Shown one piece after another: positions 54,756 to 63,757 of a DNA stretch of 64,000 nucleotides (positions within the stretch are counted from its first letter, which is position 1; the number at the start of each line of letters is the position of its first letter). Both the position numbers and the translations under genes were made by a program. The notes beneath the pieces are model-generated. The model had not been told where the DNA came from, ran no database searches, and saw only the letters and a program-made list of their open reading frames with translations. The stretch lies in contig JAFWYN010000029.1 in NCBI GenBank assembly GCA_017522685.1, positions 1-64,000 of the forward strand, written 5' to 3'. This DNA is from Lachnospiraceae bacterium. Lineage in GTDB: Bacteria; Bacillota_A; Clostridia; Lachnospirales; Lachnospiraceae.

Positions 54756-56477
54756 ATGGGTTACATGGAAGAATTTAAGTTTTGGCTGGAAGATGATTAT
54801 TTTGATGCCGACACAAAGGCAGAATTGGCGGCAATATCCGGCGATGAAAAGGAAATAGAGGATCGTTTTTATAAGGAATTGGAATTTGGTACCGGTGGAC
54901 TCCGTGGTGTGATTGGAGCAGGAACCAATCGTATCAATATCTACACTGTAAGAAAAGCAACTCAGGGATTGGCAAATTATATTTTGAAGCAGGGTACACA
55001 GGATAAGGGTGTAGCCATTGCTTACGATTCCAGATTTATGTCTCCCGAATTTGCGGATGAGGCAGCACTTTGTCTGGCTGCAAACGGTATCAAGGCATAT
55101 GTATTTGATGCGTTGAGACCTACACCGGAGCTTTCCTTTGCCCTTCGTACTTTAGGATGTACAGCAGGTATCGTAGTAACTGCAAGTCACAATCCTCCGG
55201 AATACAACGGATATAAGGTTTACTGGGAGGATGGCGCACAGGTTACCGCGCCTAAGGATAAAGAGATTATTACCGAGGTTCAAGCTATTTCCGATTATCA
55301 CACCGTAAAGACTATGGACAAGGCAAAGGCCATGGAAGCAGGACTGTATCAGGTAATCGGTGCGGAAATCGATGATGCATACATGGTTGAGTTAAAGAAG
55401 CAGGTTATTCATCCTGAAATCATTAAAGAAGTAGCAGAAGATATTAAGATTGTATATACTCCTCTTTGCGGTACCGGTAATGTACCTGTAAGAAGAGTTT
55501 TGAAGGAACTGGGCTTTAAGAATGTATATGTGGTACCGGAGCAGGAAAATCCTGATCCTAAGTTTACCACATTGGATTATCCCAACCCGGAAGATCCTAA
55601 GGCATTTACCTATGCACTGAATCTGGCAAAGGAGAAGGATGCAGACATTATCCTGGCAACAGACCCTGATGCAGACCGTCTGGGTGTTTATGCGAAGGAT
55701 GCAAAGACCGGCGAGTATGTAGCATTTACCGGAAATATGTCAGGTATGCTGATTGCAGAATACCTGTTAAGAGAAAAGGTAAAGACAGGTACCATGCCTG
55801 CAAATCCTGCTATGGTTACCACTATCGTAACTACCAATATGACCTTCCCTATTACACAGAAGTATGATGTGAAGTTGATTGAAGTATTAACCGGCTTTAA
55901 GTTTATCGGTGAGCAGATTAAGCTGTTCGAGCAGACCGGTTCCAACAATTATGTATTCGGTCTGGAAGAAAGCTACGGCTGTCTGGCAGGAACTCATGCA
56001 AGGGATAAGGATGCTATCGTAGCGGTTATGTGTCTGTGTGAAGTAGCAGCTTATTGTAAGAAGAACAACCAGACTTTATGGGATATGATGCTTGAGATGT
56101 ATGAAGCATACGGATACTTTAAAGAGACCCAGTATACCATTACCTTAAAGGGTATCGATGGTTCTAAGCAGATTGCAGCCATTATGGATAAGCTTCGTCA
56201 GAATCCGCCCAAGGCAATTGGTGGGGCGAAGGTGTTGAAGTTCAGAGATTATCAGGAAGATAAGGTGATTGATATGGAAACCGGCGCAGAAACCAAGACC
56301 GGCTTGCCTAAGTCCAATGTACTTTACTTTGAACTTCCCAATAATTGCTGGTGCTGTGCAAGACCTTCCGGAACAGAACCCAAGATTAAGTTCTATATGG
56401 GTGTGGTTGGAAGTAGCTTAGACGATGCACAGGCAAAGGTAGAACAGCTGACAGAAGATTTAAAGGCATTGTTGTAA
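54756..56477 (+). CDS. Phosphoglucomutase/phosphomannomutase (PgcA-like)
   Basis: A 573-residue alpha-D-phosphohexomutase, the length of Gram-positive PgcA-type enzymes. The phosphoserine is in TASHNPPEYNGYK (Ser144), the metal loop is DPDADR (Asp303, Asp305, Asp307), LEESYG contacts sugar and PSGTEPKIKFY is the phosphate loop. It interconverts glucose-6-phosphate and glucose-1-phosphate, the substrate for RmlA and for UDP-glucose. It has its own promoter and is followed by a hairpin. AGGAGG lies 9 bases before the ATG. Confidence 0.93.
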   Translation: MGYMEEFKFWLEDDYFDADTKAELAAISGDEKEIEDRFYKELEFGTGGLRGVIGAGTNRINIYTVRKATQGLANYILKQGTQDKGVAIAYDSRFMSPEFADEAALCLAANGIKAYVFDALRPTPELSFALRTLGCTAGIVVTASHNPPEYNGYKVYWEDGAQVTAPKDKEIITEVQAISDYHTVKTMDKAKAMEAGLYQVIGAEIDDAYMVELKKQVIHPEIIKEVAEDIKIVYTPLCGTGNVPVRRVLKELGFKNVYVVPEQENPDPKFTTLDYPNPEDPKAFTYALNLAKEKDADIILATDPDADRLGVYAKDAKTGEYVAFTGNMSGMLIAEYLLREKVKTGTMPANPAMVTTIVTTNMTFPITQKYDVKLIEVLTGFKFIGEQIKLFEQTGSNNYVFGLEESYGCLAGTHARDKDAIVAVMCLCEVAAYCKKNNQTLWDMMLEMYEAYGYFKETQYTITLKGIDGSKQIAAIMDKLRQNPPKAIGGAKVLKFRDYQEDKVIDMETGAETKTGLPKSNVLYFELPNNCWCCARPSGTEPKIKFYMGVVGSSLDDAQAKVEQLTEDLKALL

Positions 56478-56486
56478 AAGATAGAC

Positions 56487-56511
56487 CAAGCCGCTCGTTA
56501 TGAGCGGCTTG
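56487..56511. other. GC-rich hairpin after the phosphoglucomutase gene
   Basis: Perfect 10-base arms (56487-56496 and 56502-56511) around GTTAT. No T-run follows on the plus strand, so it is a poor intrinsic terminator; it may protect the transcript end or dampen readthrough into 56541. Confidence 0.55.
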
Positions 56512-56540
56512 TAACTTGTAAGAAAGAGAAAGGAGTCCGT

Positions 56541-57896
56541 ATGGGGAAGCTGAATAAGGATAATTTCCGAAAAGCCGTATATTATCTGAAAAAGAATGGA
56601 ATACGTAATACTATGTATGCTGTTGCGGAACGGTTACAGCCCAAAGAAACGGACTCGTATACGTATGAGGAGCCGGCAGGGGATGTGTTGGACAGACAGA
56701 GGGCAACCATCCGGACAAATCCTGTTACTTTCAGTATTCTGGTTCCGGTATACCATACTCCGGCAGAATATTTTAAGGAGATGGTGGAGTCTGTGCTTGC
56801 ACAGACATATCCCTATTTTCAACTGATATTACTGGATGCTGGGGAGGAAACTGAACCTTTACGAACCCTGGCGAATGGGTATCAGGATGATAGAGTTTGT
56901 TATTATAAGCTGGATGACAATAAAGGTATCGCGGAAAATACCAATGCAGGAATTCCTTATGCTATCGGCGACTATATTGCTTTGCTGGACCATGATGATT
57001 TGCTGACGGCAGATGCGTTGTATGAGTTTGCTACAGCTATTGAAGAAGGTAAAAAACAAGGTATCGATTTTCAGATGATTTATTCGGATGAAGATAAATG
57101 CGACGGGGATGGTGAGAGTTTTTATGAGCCCCATTTTAAATTGGATTTTAATTTGGATTTGTTAATGACGAATAATTATATCTGCCATTTTACGGCGATA
57201 AAGGCGGATGTATTCAAGGAATTGCAGCTTCGTGGTGAGTATAACGGCGCCCAGGATTTTGATTTGGTGCTACGCGTGGCAGGAAGATTTATGAGTACAC
57301 CGCAGGTGATTTGTCATGTGCCTAAGGTGTTGTACCATTGGAGATGTCATAGAAATTCTACCGCGGCCAATCCGGCCAGCAAAATGTATGCTTATGAAGC
57401 AGGGAAGCGAGCAGTGGAGAGTTTTGTGACAGAGAGAGGATGGAATGCATCTGTTGAACATTTGAAGCATCTTGGTTTTTACAGGGTAGACTATGAAGAG
57501 GATATATTTAAGCAACGACCGGAAGTGGGAGCTTTAGGTGGCAGTTTATTAGGTCCCAAAGGAAGAATTGTGGGAGGCCTCAGAACGGCTGACGGTTCTC
57601 CTGTTTATGAAGGTTTGAAGCACGGATTCAGCGGATATATGAACAGAGCTGCATTGGTTCAGCAGGCAGAAGTTTTGGATATTCGTTGTATGAACATAAA
57701 TCCGGCATGCCGGGAACTTTTGGAACAATGCTTACAGGAGTCCGGATTGACTATGGCAGAGTTTCAACAGCTGCATATGCAGGGGAAAGATATTGATATT
57801 AAGGCATTGAGTGTTAAGGTGAGCAAAACCTTGAAGGAAGCCGGTTATGTACTGGTCTGGGATCCTTGGTGGGAGCAGTTGTACAGCGGCGAATAA
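56541..57896 (+). CDS. Family 2 glycosyltransferase with a degenerate second half-domain
   Basis: A 451-residue protein. The GT-A domain (about 50-310) has FSILVPVYHTPAEYF, LLDHDDLLTAD and NGAQDFDLVLRVAG and closely resembles domain 1 of the 50147 protein. The tail (about 325-415; PEVGALGGSLLGPKGRIVGG) resembles the acceptor half of a second GT2 domain without its nucleotide half, so a two-domain enzyme may have shrunk. AAAGGAG is 6 bases before the ATG. Sugar unknown. Confidence 0.83.
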   Translation: MGKLNKDNFRKAVYYLKKNGIRNTMYAVAERLQPKETDSYTYEEPAGDVLDRQRATIRTNPVTFSILVPVYHTPAEYFKEMVESVLAQTYPYFQLILLDAGEETEPLRTLANGYQDDRVCYYKLDDNKGIAENTNAGIPYAIGDYIALLDHDDLLTADALYEFATAIEEGKKQGIDFQMIYSDEDKCDGDGESFYEPHFKLDFNLDLLMTNNYICHFTAIKADVFKELQLRGEYNGAQDFDLVLRVAGRFMSTPQVICHVPKVLYHWRCHRNSTAANPASKMYAYEAGKRAVESFVTERGWNASVEHLKHLGFYRVDYEEDIFKQRPEVGALGGSLLGPKGRIVGGLRTADGSPVYEGLKHGFSGYMNRAALVQQAEVLDIRCMNINPACRELLEQCLQESGLTMAEFQQLHMQGKDIDIKALSVKVSKTLKEAGYVLVWDPWWEQLYSGE

Positions 57897-57914
57897 GAGA
57901 GGGAAGGAGTAACC

Positions 57915-58892
57915 ATGCAGGAAACGAAAGTAACAGTGGTAATACCCAATTACAACGGAATAAAGTATGTTCATGACTGCATGGATTCCCTGTGTCTTCA
58001 AAGCATGAAGGATTTTGAGATATTGGTAGTAGACAATGGCTCAAAGGATGGCAGTCTGGAGATATTACAAGAAGAATATCCGGAGGCAAGAGTGATTGCA
58101 TTGGAAGAAAATACCGGTTTTTGTCATGCTGTTAATTTAGGAATTCGGGAGAGTAATACACCTTATGTGATACTCCTTAACAATGATACTATGGTACATG
58201 CTGATTTTGTAAAAGCCTTAGTGGAAGCCATAGAGGAAAAAGAAGATATTTTCTCTGTCAGTGCCATGATGCTTTCCATGCAGAATCAGGATATCATAGA
58301 CGGTGCCGGCGATAATTATTGTTTGCTGGGATGGGCTTATGCCAGAGGAAAAGGCCGGAACAGAAAGGACTATGAAAAAAAGACCGAAATCTTTTCGGCT
58401 TGTGGGGGTGCAGCCATTTATCGAAAGGCCGTGATGGAGGAAATCGGCTTTTTTGATGAGAGACATTTTGCTTATTTAGAGGATGTGGATATAGGGTATC
58501 GTGCCCGAATATACGGATATCGAAATATGTACGAACCCAAGGCCCGGGTGGTTCATGCGGGAAGCGCTGTCAGCGGTTCCAGATACAATGAATTTAAGAC
58601 TAAGCTGGCGTCGGTCAACAGCGGATATGTGATTGCCAAAAATATGCCATTATTATTGCTTTTGATCAATTCCCCGCTTTTGTTGGCAGGATATTTCGTA
58701 AAATGCCTGTTCTTTGCCCGTAAGAAAATGGGTAAGCTGTATGCAAAGGGATTTTGGAAAGGGATATATTGTGGCCTCTTTGGAGAAGGCAGGAAGCAGA
58801 GGGTTCGCTTCCGCTGGAAGCATCTCTCCAATTATTTAAAGATAGAGATAAGGCAGTTTATCAGCCTGTTTGGGTACTTCATCAAATATTAA
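57915..58892 (+). CDS. Family 2 glycosyltransferase, rhamnosyltransferase-like (WbbL type)
   Basis: A 325-residue enzyme. VTVVIPNYNGIKYVHDC, VVDNGSKDGS, ILLNNDTMV and FAYLEDVDIGYRAR match the WbbL-type GT2 group, many of which transfer L-rhamnose. The C-terminal third holds one or two hydrophobic segments and a basic region, so it is membrane-associated. It is the last gene before the initiating transferase; a new promoter begins at once. Rhamnose specificity is a guess supported only by the rml genes nearby. Confidence 0.85.
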   Translation: MQETKVTVVIPNYNGIKYVHDCMDSLCLQSMKDFEILVVDNGSKDGSLEILQEEYPEARVIALEENTGFCHAVNLGIRESNTPYVILLNNDTMVHADFVKALVEAIEEKEDIFSVSAMMLSMQNQDIIDGAGDNYCLLGWAYARGKGRNRKDYEKKTEIFSACGGAAIYRKAVMEEIGFFDERHFAYLEDVDIGYRARIYGYRNMYEPKARVVHAGSAVSGSRYNEFKTKLASVNSGYVIAKNMPLLLLLINSPLLLAGYFVKCLFFARKKMGKLYAKGFWKGIYCGLFGEGRKQRVRFRWKHLSNYLKIEIRQFISLFGYFIKY

Positions 58893-58893
58893 G

Positions 58894-58922
58894 TTGTGCT
58901 TTTTGTAATAATATTGTAAAAT
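58894..58922 (+). promoter_or_regulatory. Promoter before the initiating phosphoglycosyltransferase
   Basis: TTGTGC (58894-58899), a 17-base spacer and TAAAAT (58917-58922). The layout matches the pseB promoter (TTGCGT, 17, TAAAAT). Leader of about 25 bases. Confidence 0.58.
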
Positions 58923-58953
58923 ATGAGTAGATTCGTGAAAACGGGTGGCGCTT

Positions 58954-60363
58954 ATGATAAAGGATAACCAAAAGATTTTAAATAGAATGCATGTGGTAAT
59001 GGATGCGTTGATTACCATTATTTCGTATGCATTGGCATATGTTTTAAAGTTTTATGTGATAGATGCCGGATCCATGGGGATTGGAGTACTTCCGCCCAAG
59101 GATTATTTTAGCATGCTTCTCTTTTTGGTGCCTGCATATGTGCTGTTATATTATTTGTGTAATGTGTATGGTCCCAAACGTACCGGAAAGCAGCATCGGG
59201 AAATAGGCGCAATTATTAAGGCAAACACCGTAGGAATGGCCCTGTATATTGTGATTTTGTATATCTTTGTGCAGGAAATCAACTATTCCCGTTCGATGAT
59301 GGCCATTTTTTATGTCTTAAATATTGTAATTACCACAATTTCACGCATTATTTTACGAAAAACCTTGCATTCTATGCGTAAAAGGGGTTATAATTTAAAG
59401 CATGTTTTGGTGGTAGGGTATTCTAGGGCCGCTGAAAGCTATATCGACCGTTTGCAGTGGAATCCTCATTGGGGCTATGTTGTCTGTGGTGTATTGGATG
59501 ATTTTGTTCCGAGGGATACCTTGTATAAAGGGGTAAAGGTGTTGGGCGAAATCGACAGATTGCAGGAGATTTTGCAAAACAGCAAGTTGGACGAAATCGC
59601 AATTGCATTATCACTTCGTGATTATGACAGATTGGAAGAGATTGTCAACATATGTGAGAAGTCAGGTGTTCATACTAAGTTTATTCCTGATTATAACAGT
59701 CTGATTCCCAGCAGTCCGTATACAGAGGATTTGATGGGCTTACCGGTGATTAATATACGTTATGTGCCTTTGACCAATACCGGGAATATGGTGATAAAGA
59801 GAGCCATGGATATTGCCGGTGCACTTTTTGGTATTATCATTACTTCTCCCATTTTATTAATCATTGCTGTCTTGGTAAAAATAACCAGTCCGGGTCCCAT
59901 TATTTTTAAGCAGGAAAGAGTGGGACTGCATAATGTGCCCTTTTATATGTATAAGTTCCGCAGTATGGAGCAACAGACTGAGGCGGATGAAAAGAAGGCA
60001 TGGACAGTAAAAAACGACCCCAGAGTGACACCAATAGGAAAGTTTATACGCAAAACCAGTTTGGATGAGTTGCCGCAGTTGTTCAATATCTTAAAGGGAG
60101 ATATGAGCCTGGTAGGTCCCCGTCCGGAGAGACCGTTATTTGTGGATAAATTTAAAGAAGAAATCCCCAGATATATGATAAAGCATCAGGTGAGACCGGG
60201 ACTGACCGGTTGGGCACAGGTGAACGGTTATCGTGGAGATACTTCCATTAAGAAAAGAATAGAATATGATTTGTATTATATTGAGAATTGGACATTTTCG
60301 TTTGATATAAAGATAATTTTACTAACATTTATTACCGGATTTATCAACAAAAATGCCTATTAA
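58954..60363 (+). CDS. Initiating polyprenyl-phosphate phosphoglycosyltransferase (WbaP/PssY type)
   Basis: A 469-residue protein that starts glycan synthesis by moving a sugar phosphate to undecaprenyl phosphate. About four N-terminal membrane segments, a Rossmann-like middle domain (about 145-260; HVLVVGYSRAAESY) and a re-entrant hydrophobic segment (about 285-310) precede the catalytic domain (KFRSM; TSLDELPQLFNILKGDMS; GPRPE; RPGLTGWAQVNGY). ATG 58954 is preferred over the in-frame GTG at 58945, because GGGTGG lies 5 bases before it. The substrate could be UDP-glucose, UDP-galactose or a GlcNAc derivative. It is co-transcribed with the LCP gene. Confidence 0.93.
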   Translation: MIKDNQKILNRMHVVMDALITIISYALAYVLKFYVIDAGSMGIGVLPPKDYFSMLLFLVPAYVLLYYLCNVYGPKRTGKQHREIGAIIKANTVGMALYIVILYIFVQEINYSRSMMAIFYVLNIVITTISRIILRKTLHSMRKRGYNLKHVLVVGYSRAAESYIDRLQWNPHWGYVVCGVLDDFVPRDTLYKGVKVLGEIDRLQEILQNSKLDEIAIALSLRDYDRLEEIVNICEKSGVHTKFIPDYNSLIPSSPYTEDLMGLPVINIRYVPLTNTGNMVIKRAMDIAGALFGIIITSPILLIIAVLVKITSPGPIIFKQERVGLHNVPFYMYKFRSMEQQTEADEKKAWTVKNDPRVTPIGKFIRKTSLDELPQLFNILKGDMSLVGPRPERPLFVDKFKEEIPRYMIKHQVRPGLTGWAQVNGYRGDTSIKKRIEYDLYYIENWTFSFDIKIILLTFITGFINKNAY

Positions 60364-60378
60364 GCAAGGAGAATTGTA

Positions 60379-61485
60379 ATGGCAGCGAGAGCAAACAGAA
60401 ATGGTAAGCAGCGCGTAAAGATTTTTATTTTTCTGATTGAAATTTTAATCATAGTAGCGATGCTTTTAGTGGTATGGAAGGTATTTGAAACTACGGATAA
60501 GACAGAAGGACCTCATATGGTAACTATCGAAGAAAGCGATATTATCATAAATTCAGAGGTAAAGGAAAGTCTGGAAAACAAAGAAACTACTGCTGAAAAT
60601 GATAAATCAAAGGGCTATTGGAACATTGCGCTTTTCGGTGTGGATGCTGTTACGACTGAACAGCTCTATAAGGGTAGCCGTAGTGATACCATTATGATTG
60701 CTTCCGTAAATATGGATACCGGTGAGATAAAACTACTCTCCGTATATCGTGATACCTATTTGAATAAAGGTAACGATAAATATGGTAAGTGTAACGGTGC
60801 CTATGCTGCAAACGGTGCGAAGCAGGCTATGAGTATGCTGAATCTGAACCTGGATTTGGCAATTACAGATTTCGTAACCGTAGGATATTATGCTGTAAAA
60901 GAATGTGTTGATGGTTTGGGTGGCGTTTGGATAGATATTGACAGCGCTGAGTTAGAGCATATCAATAATTATCAGTTGAGTATTATCCGTGATACAGATA
61001 TTCCTAAGAGCGAATATGTACCTGTTACAGATACCGGACGTCAGTTACTAAATGGTTTACAGGCTGCAGCATATTGTCGTATCCGTTATACAAAGGGTGA
61101 TGACTTCATGCGTACCGCACGTCAGCGAGAAGTTGTGCAGGCCATGTCAGAGCAGGCTAAGGAAATGAGCCTAAGTGAATTGACAGATTTGCTGCCTAAG
61201 GTGCTTAAGTATGTATATACCAGTGTTGATGAAACCGATATGGTAGAATTGTTGAAGAATATTGGTAAGTATTATATTACGGATGAGGGCGGTTTCCCGA
61301 AACAGGAATGGTTAGAGACAAATAATATCGGTTCCAGCGGAAGCTGTGTAGTACCGATTGATTTGGAAAAGAATGTTGTCTGGTTACATGAGATTCTTTT
61401 TGAGAGTGAGGATTATCAGGTTTCAGAAGCAGTAAAGGAATGCAGTAAACGTATTAAGTCAGATACAGCACCTTATTTAAATTAA
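60379..61485 (+). CDS. LytR-CpsA-Psr (LCP) family cell-wall glycan ligase
   Basis: A 368-residue protein with one N-terminal membrane segment (about 15-36) and an outer LCP domain (about 80-290). NIALFGVDAV, GSRSDTIMI and LSVYRDTYL carry the conserved acidic and arginine residues that hold the polyprenyl pyrophosphate; FMRTARQREVVQAM is a later hallmark. LCP enzymes join wall teichoic acid or capsule from the lipid carrier to peptidoglycan. Its place after the initiating enzyme suggests it attaches the polymer made here. A strong terminator follows. Confidence 0.92.
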   Translation: MAARANRNGKQRVKIFIFLIEILIIVAMLLVVWKVFETTDKTEGPHMVTIEESDIIINSEVKESLENKETTAENDKSKGYWNIALFGVDAVTTEQLYKGSRSDTIMIASVNMDTGEIKLLSVYRDTYLNKGNDKYGKCNGAYAANGAKQAMSMLNLNLDLAITDFVTVGYYAVKECVDGLGGVWIDIDSAELEHINNYQLSIIRDTDIPKSEYVPVTDTGRQLLNGLQAAAYCRIRYTKGDDFMRTARQREVVQAMSEQAKEMSLSELTDLLPKVLKYVYTSVDETDMVELLKNIGKYYITDEGGFPKQEWLETNNIGSSGSCVVPIDLEKNVVWLHEILFESEDYQVSEAVKECSKRIKSDTAPYLN

Positions 61486-61497
61486 TGATTGTAGAAC

Positions 61498-61523
61498 AAA
61501 GGGAGCTGAAAAGCTCCCTTTTT
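61498..61523 (+). terminator. Intrinsic terminator after the LCP gene
   Basis: Perfect 10-base arms (61498-61507 and 61512-61521) around GAAA, ending in a run of five T. It closes the 58954-61485 unit. The next start codon is only 9 bases later, so the downstream gene depends on readthrough or an internal promoter not recognised here. Confidence 0.9.
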
Positions 61524-61531
61524 GGTGAATT

Positions 61532-62539
61532 ATGAAGATAGATGTGATAATACCGGTATATAAGCCGGATAAGACTTTTTTTGAATTGATTGAAAAATTG
61601 GAGAATCAGACTCTACCCGTAAATCAGATTATTATTATGAATACGGAAGAGAAATATTTTGATAAACTGGCTTACGGAAGCCGTTTTTTCGAAAAATATC
61701 ATAATATCAAGGTGACACATATTTCCAAGAAAGAGTTTGATCATGGATATACCAGATGTATGGGAGTCAGGAAATCTGAGGCGGATGTTTTCGTTATGAT
61801 GACTCAGGATGCCATACCGGCAGATTTGGAGTTGGTGGAGAGGCTTGTAAAGGGACTGGAACAAAAGAAGGTGGCGGCAGCCTATGCCAGACAATTGCCC
61901 AAAGAGGATTGTGGTGTCATAGAAAGTTATCAGAGAATGTTTAATTACCCGGAAGAATCCATGTTGAAATCCTTAAAGGACAAGGAAACGATGGGAATTA
62001 AGACATATTTTTGTTCCAATGTCTGCTGTGCTTATGATAGGAAAATCTATGATGAGCTGGGAGGATTTATCCACCAGGCCATTTTTAATGAAGATATGAT
62101 ATACGCTGCGAAAGCAATTGAAAAGGGATATCAGATTGCTTATGTGGCAGATGCTTGTGTATATCATTCGCACAATTATACGGCCGGTCAGCAGTTCCAT
62201 CGTAATTTTGATTTGGGAGTTTCCCAGGCAAAACATCCCGAAGTATTTGCGCAGGTGCCTTCGGAAGGCGAAGGAATCCGAAGTGTAAAGGCAACCATGC
62301 AGTATTTGAAGGAACAGAAAAAGAGTAAATTGATTCCTAAATTGATCCTACATAGCGGATGCAAATATATGGGTTATTTTTTAGGGAAGCGTTATCAAAA
62401 ATTGCCACAAAAGTGGGTGGTGGCTTTTTCCATGAATAAGGAGTATTGGGAAAAGGATAAGAGAAAACAGGATGTGGCAAAAATAGATGCTACAAAAGGA
62501 TATGGTAAAACCAGTGAGGAAACCAGGTACACTAAGTAA
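61532..62539 (+). CDS. Family 2 glycosyltransferase, rhamnosyltransferase-like
   Basis: A 335-residue enzyme. IDVIIPVYKPDKTFFELI opens the GT-A domain; FVMMTQDAIPAD replaces the usual DxD with a T-Q-D pattern seen in RfbN/RgpB-type rhamnosyltransferases; HQAIFNEDMIYAAKA is the catalytic-base region. The C-terminal 80 residues are basic. The ATG sits just after a terminator with a weak GGTGA ribosome site, so it may be poorly expressed unless transcription reads through. Confidence 0.84.
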   Translation: MKIDVIIPVYKPDKTFFELIEKLENQTLPVNQIIIMNTEEKYFDKLAYGSRFFEKYHNIKVTHISKKEFDHGYTRCMGVRKSEADVFVMMTQDAIPADLELVERLVKGLEQKKVAAAYARQLPKEDCGVIESYQRMFNYPEESMLKSLKDKETMGIKTYFCSNVCCAYDRKIYDELGGFIHQAIFNEDMIYAAKAIEKGYQIAYVADACVYHSHNYTAGQQFHRNFDLGVSQAKHPEVFAQVPSEGEGIRSVKATMQYLKEQKKSKLIPKLILHSGCKYMGYFLGKRYQKLPQKWVVAFSMNKEYWEKDKRKQDVAKIDATKGYGKTSEETRYTK

Positions 62540-62578
62540 ATATCTGTACAAATGTGTGCGCGGCCGGAAAGGATATGC

Positions 62579-63655
62579 ATGGAACTCAGTAATATAAAAA
62601 CAAAGCGAATTGCATATTTGGATATGGCAAGGGGAATCGGCATGGTATTGGTGGTTTTAGGACACATCGAATACCTTGGTGCAGGATGGCTTCGATATGT
62701 TACTGCATTTCATATGCCTTTATTCTTTTTTGTATCAGGCATTCTGATATGTAAGAAGAAAGAAGAAGAAAAACCATTTGCCGGATTGATAAAGAAAAAA
62801 CTGGTTAGTATTATGGTGCCCTATGTCATATTCAGCCTATTGTCGTTTTTGATTGAAAGCAGCAGAATATGGGTTAAGGGGTTGGATGAATGGAATGTGG
62901 TGCTAAGACAATTGTTCCAGTCCTGTTGCTTGCAGGGGGTATCCACCTTATGGTTTCTGCCGGCACTGTTTATGGGAGAGGTTATCTTCATAGGTATCCG
63001 TAAGAAGACTCCACTATGGGGAACTGTGATTTGTGTGTGCGTAATCGTGATGGGTGCCGTTGTAATAAATGATTATGAGCAGAATTTCGCCCGGATTCAT
63101 GCCGTAAGCAGGGCATATCGATTGCTGCATGATGTTTGTTCCATGTTTATACGGAATCTATTTTGTGTGGGCTTTTTAGCAGCTGGTTATTTTGCGGAAA
63201 TAATATTTTTTGAAAAGAAGTTGAAAGGATTTGCAGATGTCTGCCTGGCGCTTGTATTTGGAATGATTGCTTTTGTGTCTATTCAAATGAGCGGGCTGGT
63301 GGATTTGCGTTCCATGCGTTTTGCGTCTGCGCCTTTATACGTGGTAGTAGCCGTGACAGGAAGTATGACGGTTATTTTTCTTTGTAAATGCCTGACGAGA
63401 TTGCCTTACAATCCCTTGCAACAAATCATGGAGTATTACGGACGTAATTCCTTGGTTATTATGGTGACACATATGGATTTTAGGGTAATGTATATAGCTA
63501 TTCGTCTGTTATTATTGCTTACCATAGAGCCCATATATTCTATCCTGTTTTGCCTTGTGATTGTTGCAATTGTATTTGTGTTGGAGATTCCCATTATATG
63601 GGCGGTAAACAAATATTTTCCTTTTGCGGTGGGCCGTAGCAGTAAAAGTTCATAG
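62579..63655 (+). CDS. Acyltransferase family 3 membrane protein
   Basis: About 358 residues with ten membrane segments. RIAYLDMARGIGMVLVVLGH carries the family arginine and histidine, and FHMPLFFFVSG is the second hallmark. It probably acetylates an outer glycan, like the protein at 21190 but of a different subgroup. ATG 62579 follows GGAAAGGA by 5 bases; an in-frame GTG at 62552 lies before that site and is less likely. Confidence 0.87.
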   Translation: MELSNIKTKRIAYLDMARGIGMVLVVLGHIEYLGAGWLRYVTAFHMPLFFFVSGILICKKKEEEKPFAGLIKKKLVSIMVPYVIFSLLSFLIESSRIWVKGLDEWNVVLRQLFQSCCLQGVSTLWFLPALFMGEVIFIGIRKKTPLWGTVICVCVIVMGAVVINDYEQNFARIHAVSRAYRLLHDVCSMFIRNLFCVGFLAAGYFAEIIFFEKKLKGFADVCLALVFGMIAFVSIQMSGLVDLRSMRFASAPLYVVVAVTGSMTVIFLCKCLTRLPYNPLQQIMEYYGRNSLVIMVTHMDFRVMYIAIRLLLLLTIEPIYSILFCLVIVAIVFVLEIPIIWAVNKYFPFAVGRSSKSS

Positions 63656-63757
63656 CAGTTTCATTTTTTAATCACAGATTTATCACAAATTATGAATATA
63701 CTAAGCTCATGAATCAAATACTGATGGATGCGCTTGTTAGTAGGGAGGAATGGCAGA

